Assembly: GCF_013347965.1 (NCBI RefSeq)
Contig: NZ_CP048810.1
Span: forward strand, 1,116,001-1,180,000
DNA from: Pseudomonas bijieensis
GTDB lineage: Bacteria > Pseudomonadota > Gammaproteobacteria > Pseudomonadales > Pseudomonadaceae
DNA length: 64,000 bases
Direction: 5' to 3'
A model generated the notes under the pieces. That model did not search any database, was not told the origin of the DNA, and saw nothing but the letters and a program-made list of their open reading frames with translations. Position 1 is the first letter of the stretch. Each line of letters starts with the position of its first letter. Position numbers and translations under genes: made by a program. Of the stretch, positions 61,283 to 64,000 are shown one piece after another.

Positions 61283-61424
61283 AACAAGTCTGCCGAAGCT
61301 TTTATGGAAACGGAGCGGCCGACAACTCTTTAGAGGTAGTGCGCCCAGGATTGGCTGCTACACCCCCCAGGTCCAGGGCGCCTCCTATGCTCGGTTCACA
61401 GTTTTGCCCCACAGGCCCGCGTCA

Positions 61425-63224
61425 ATGATGCGTTGGCTGCGCAGTTCCCTGCCCGCTCGCGCCGGGCTGGCGGTGATCCTGATCGCCATCCTGGCCCTGG
61501 CCAGTTCCTTGAGCGCCGGGTTGATCGCCTGGTTCAGCCAGGGCGACGCCGCCGCCATCAACACCGCCGGTTCCGTGCGCATGGAGACCTACCACCTGAG
61601 CTGGAAACTGGCGGCGGGAGCCACCGATGAAGTCCCGGCGATCATCGCCAGCCTGCAACAACGCCTCGACAGCCCGGCCCTGCGCGCCGTGCTGGAAGAC
61701 GGGCCGACGACTTCCCTGCACCAGAGCTACCAGAACCTGGTGCAACGCTGGAACCAGACCCTGCGCCCGGCCATCGAGCGCGGCGATTCGGCGTTTTTCC
61801 AGAACAGCGCCAACTCTTTCGTTGAGCAGTTGGATCAGTTCGTCACCCTGCTGCAACGCCAGAGCGAGCACAAACAAGGCTGGCAGCAGACGATCCAGGG
61901 CATGGCGCTGTTCAGCACCATGATCATCCTGCTGATCGGCCTGTATGAATTGCAGTACGGTGTGGTCACGCCCTTGCAGGAACTGGTCGACGCCACCCAG
62001 CGCTTTCGCCGGGGCGAGTTCCAGGTGCGGGTCAATCATCAGTCCGAGGATGAGCTGGGCCAGTTGGCGACGAGCTTCAACACCATGGCCGAGACCATCG
62101 AGCAATCGCACCGCACCCTGGAAAACCAGGTCCAGCAAAAGACCCTGAACCTGCAACAGGCCAATGCCGCCCTGGAGTTGCTGTACCAGAGCAGCCGCAA
62201 CCTCGCCACCCGTCAGGCCAACGCCGAAGGACTCGACGAATTGATCCGGCGCTTCCAGCAGCGCCTGCCCGGCCTGCGCCTGACGCTATGCCTGCAAGGG
62301 CAATTGCAGACGCCGGCCCGGCACCTGTTGGCCCTGCATGGCGCCAGCAGTCGCCAGGTCTGCGCCAGCAGCGATTGTGCCAGTTGCCATAAACACAACG
62401 CTGCGCGCCCGCAGGCCTTCAGTATCAGCAACCAGGGCAATGAGCTGGGTGAACTCAAGGCGCATTTTGTCGACGGCCACACGGCGCAGCCTTGGGAAAC
62501 CGCACTGATCCAAGCCCTGGCCAACCTGATCGGCACGTCGCTGTCCCTCAAACGCCAGCGCGAACAGGACCACCGCCTGCTGCTGCTCGACGAACGCACG
62601 ATCATCGCCCGCGAGCTCCACGATTCCCTGGCCCAGGCCTTGTCGTACATGAAGCTGCAAGTCAGCCGCATGCAGACCCTGATGCGTCGAGGCGAGCCGG
62701 TGCAGACCCTGGAAACCGTCACCGGTGAGCTGCGCGAAGGGCTGAACAATGCCTATCGCCAATTGCGCGAACTGCTGACTACCTTCCGCTTGCAGATCCA
62801 CGACGACGGTCTGGTGGAGGAGCTCAAGGACACCGCCGAAGAATTCTCCAACCGTGGGAATTTCAAGGTGCACCTGTTCGTCGACAGCCTGGCTTTCGAG
62901 CTGTCGGCCAGCGAGCAGATCCACATCCTGCAGATCACCCGCGAGGCGCTGTCCAACTGCCTGCGCCACGCCCATGCCGAAAACGCCTGGCTCGAACTGC
63001 GCCAGGAAGGCGAGACCGTACGACTGTCGATCGAAGACGATGGCCGCGGCTTCAGTGGCGAAGTCGACCAGCGCGAGCACCATGGCCTGAACATCATGAA
63101 CGAGCGGGCCCGCAGCCTGCGTGGCCAATTGCAGATTCTCTCCCGTACACCCCAGGGCACCCGTATCCAGGTGCATTTCCAACCGGAATTCCTGGGCCAA
63201 CACACCGAAGGCCTCGCAACATGA
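61425..63224 (+). CDS. narX: nitrate sensor histidine kinase NarX
   Basis: A 599-residue sensor kinase. A first membrane helix (about 13-37) leads to the nitrate-binding P-box INTAGSVRMETYHLSW. A periplasmic domain is followed by a second helix (about 161-182), HAMP, a central cysteine cluster (VCASSDCASCH) and an HPK7-type kinase with phospho-His399 (ARELHDSLAQALSYM) and ATP domain (SIEDDGRGFSGE, ...GLNIMNERA). ATG 61425 is immediately followed by another ATG; ribosome site is weak. It overlaps narL by 4 bp. Confidence 0.93.
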   Translation: MMRWLRSSLPARAGLAVILIAILALASSLSAGLIAWFSQGDAAAINTAGSVRMETYHLSWKLAAGATDEVPAIIASLQQRLDSPALRAVLEDGPTTSLHQSYQNLVQRWNQTLRPAIERGDSAFFQNSANSFVEQLDQFVTLLQRQSEHKQGWQQTIQGMALFSTMIILLIGLYELQYGVVTPLQELVDATQRFRRGEFQVRVNHQSEDELGQLATSFNTMAETIEQSHRTLENQVQQKTLNLQQANAALELLYQSSRNLATRQANAEGLDELIRRFQQRLPGLRLTLCLQGQLQTPARHLLALHGASSRQVCASSDCASCHKHNAARPQAFSISNQGNELGELKAHFVDGHTAQPWETALIQALANLIGTSLSLKRQREQDHRLLLLDERTIIARELHDSLAQALSYMKLQVSRMQTLMRRGEPVQTLETVTGELREGLNNAYRQLRELLTTFRLQIHDDGLVEELKDTAEEFSNRGNFKVHLFVDSLAFELSASEQIHILQITREALSNCLRHAHAENAWLELRQEGETVRLSIEDDGRGFSGEVDQREHHGLNIMNERARSLRGQLQILSRTPQGTRIQVHFQPEFLGQHTEGLAT

Positions 63225-63868
63225 ACGCCCCCCTGCGCCATACCCTGCTACTGGTCGACGATCATCCGATGATGCGTCGCGGCATCCGCCAGATGCTTGA
63301 GCTTGAAGACGATTTGCAGATTGTCGGTGAAGCCAGCCACGGCGAAGAAGCCCTGGCCCTGATCGAGCCGCTCAAGCCCGACCTGGTATTGCTGGACAAC
63401 AACATGCCGCAGATGAACGGCATCGAGACCCTGCGTCGGCTGCGTGCCATGAATTACACCGGCAAGGTGCTGCTGTTCACCGTATCCGACGCCGAGGACG
63501 ACATCCGCGACGCCCTGCGCCTGGACGCCAATGGTTACCTGCTCAAGGACATGGAGCCCGAGTTGCTGATCCAGTACATCCGCGACGCCCTCAACGGCGC
63601 CCTGGTGATCAGCCCCGGCCTGACCCGCGTCATGGCCCAGGCCCTGCGCTCCCCGCCGCGCCAGGCCGATGTGGAGCTGACCGAGCGCGAACGCCAGGTA
63701 CTCAAGACCATCGCCGGTGGCTACAGCAACAAGGTCATCGGGCACAAGCTGGGCATCACCGAAGGTACGGTCAAGGTCCATGTGAAGAACCTGCTGCACA
63801 AGCTCGGCTTGCGTTCACGGGTCGAAGCCGCAGTGTGGGCGATGGAGAATTTGCGCGGGGTGGGCTAG
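63221..63868 (+). CDS. narL: nitrate response regulator NarL
   Basis: A 215-residue response regulator. The receiver domain has Asp13/14 (LLVDDHPMMRRG), phosphorylation site Asp59 (LVLLDNNMPQMNG) and Lys109 (GYLLKDMEPE). The C-terminal LuxR-type domain reads LTERERQVLKTIAGGYSNKV and GTVKVHVKNLLHKLGLRSR. It activates the divergent narK1K2GHJI operon when NarX detects nitrate. ATG overlaps the narX stop (ATGA). Confidence 0.94.
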   Translation: MNAPLRHTLLLVDDHPMMRRGIRQMLELEDDLQIVGEASHGEEALALIEPLKPDLVLLDNNMPQMNGIETLRRLRAMNYTGKVLLFTVSDAEDDIRDALRLDANGYLLKDMEPELLIQYIRDALNGALVISPGLTRVMAQALRSPPRQADVELTERERQVLKTIAGGYSNKVIGHKLGITEGTVKVHVKNLLHKLGLRSRVEAAVWAMENLRGVG

Positions 63869-63901
63869 CTCTGGTTGGGATCCATGAATAAACACACAAC
63901 C

Positions 63902-63988
63902 TGTGGCGAGGGAGCTTGCTCCCGCTGGGGCGCGCAGCGGCCCTATTTTTGGGGCTGCTGCGCGGCGGCGGGCAAGCTCCTCGCCACA
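63902..63988. repeat. REPIN (GGCGAGGGAGCTTGCTCCC type)
   Basis: TGTGGCGAGGGAGCTTGCTC at 63902 and a diverged inverse GGCAAGCTCCTCGCCACA ending at 63988, with inner CGCGCAGC/GCTGCGCG arms. It lies 33 bp after the narL stop codon and may act as its transcript end. Confidence 0.82.
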
Positions 63989-64000
63989 ATATCTGTGTTC

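Noticed and set aside
5131..63988. CRISPR array
   Set aside because: Repeats are widely scattered, occur as inverted pairs with variable spacing, and match REP/REPIN architecture; no cas genes are present.

Overview
This is a 64 kb stretch of Pseudomonas chromosome. The evidence is high GC content with Pseudomonas-style codon use, a nar locus in the order narXL / narK1-narK2-narGHJI-ppiC-moaA, an ftrABCD iron operon, and many REP/REPIN palindromes of the P. fluorescens type between genes. A dedicated nitrate-respiration cluster suggests a denitrifying member of the P. fluorescens complex (inference). I see no tRNA, rRNA, CRISPR array, prophage or IS transposase.

Layout. (1) 0.1-12.7 kb: a putative monoamine-catabolism island. 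It holds a DAO-type flavoprotein oxidase, a cupin, a LuxR regulator, a MoaF-like protein, two SDR dehydrogenases, a FeaR-like AraC regulator, an APC permease, an outer-membrane porin, a small soluble PAS chemoreceptor and a FeaB-like phenylacetaldehyde dehydrogenase. (2) 12.8-18.7 kb: an amidase / MFS transporter / SphA-like outer-membrane channel operon behind an AraC regulator, plus an orphan solute-binding protein. (3) 18.9-20.5 kb: a small scar region with a truncated GATase1-AraC regulator gene, a lone deaminase-fold gene (HAE...PCxxC) resembling polymorphic-toxin deaminases, and two 70-bp direct repeats, each containing a terminator hairpin. (4) 20.6-29.8 kb: a LysR gene, a polyamine-type binding protein, an FMO-RidA-DUF1028-ArgE operon, and a LysR / pirin / Old-Yellow-Enzyme unit. 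(5) 30-34.4 kb: a LacI-controlled sugar or glycoside cluster (two isomerase/epimerase-like proteins and one Gfo/Idh/MocA oxidoreductase). (6) 34.4-41.2 kb: a YfcE-type phosphodiesterase, a diguanylate cyclase, rlhA, a secreted or periplasmic M20 dipeptidase and a small DUF3079 protein. (7) 41.3-46.3 kb: the Fur-boxed ftrABCD ferrous-iron uptake operon and a chemoreceptor. (8) 46.4-63.9 kb: an anaerobic-growth island with class III ribonucleotide reductase (nrdD, a separate glycyl-radical peptide, nrdG) and the complete nitrate respiration system, including its NarXL sensor pair.

Working together: NarX/NarL (nitrate) and Anr (low oxygen), probably with IHF, act on the 309-bp narX-narK1 interval, where a TTGACnnnnGTCAA Anr-type site, a perfect 7-2-7 NarL palindrome and an IHF consensus can all be read. 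A perfect Anr box also precedes nrdD, so deoxynucleotide synthesis and nitrate respiration would be induced together. The moaA copy at the end of the nar operon carries a one-base frameshift that removes its essential C-terminal Gly-Gly, so molybdopterin synthesis must depend on another moaA unless this is a sequence error.

Most notable observations: the glycyl-radical segment of class III RNR encoded as a 53-residue peptide in trans; the orphan deaminase between near-identical 70-bp repeats at a broken gene; the moaA frameshift; and several catabolic clusters with unassigned substrates.
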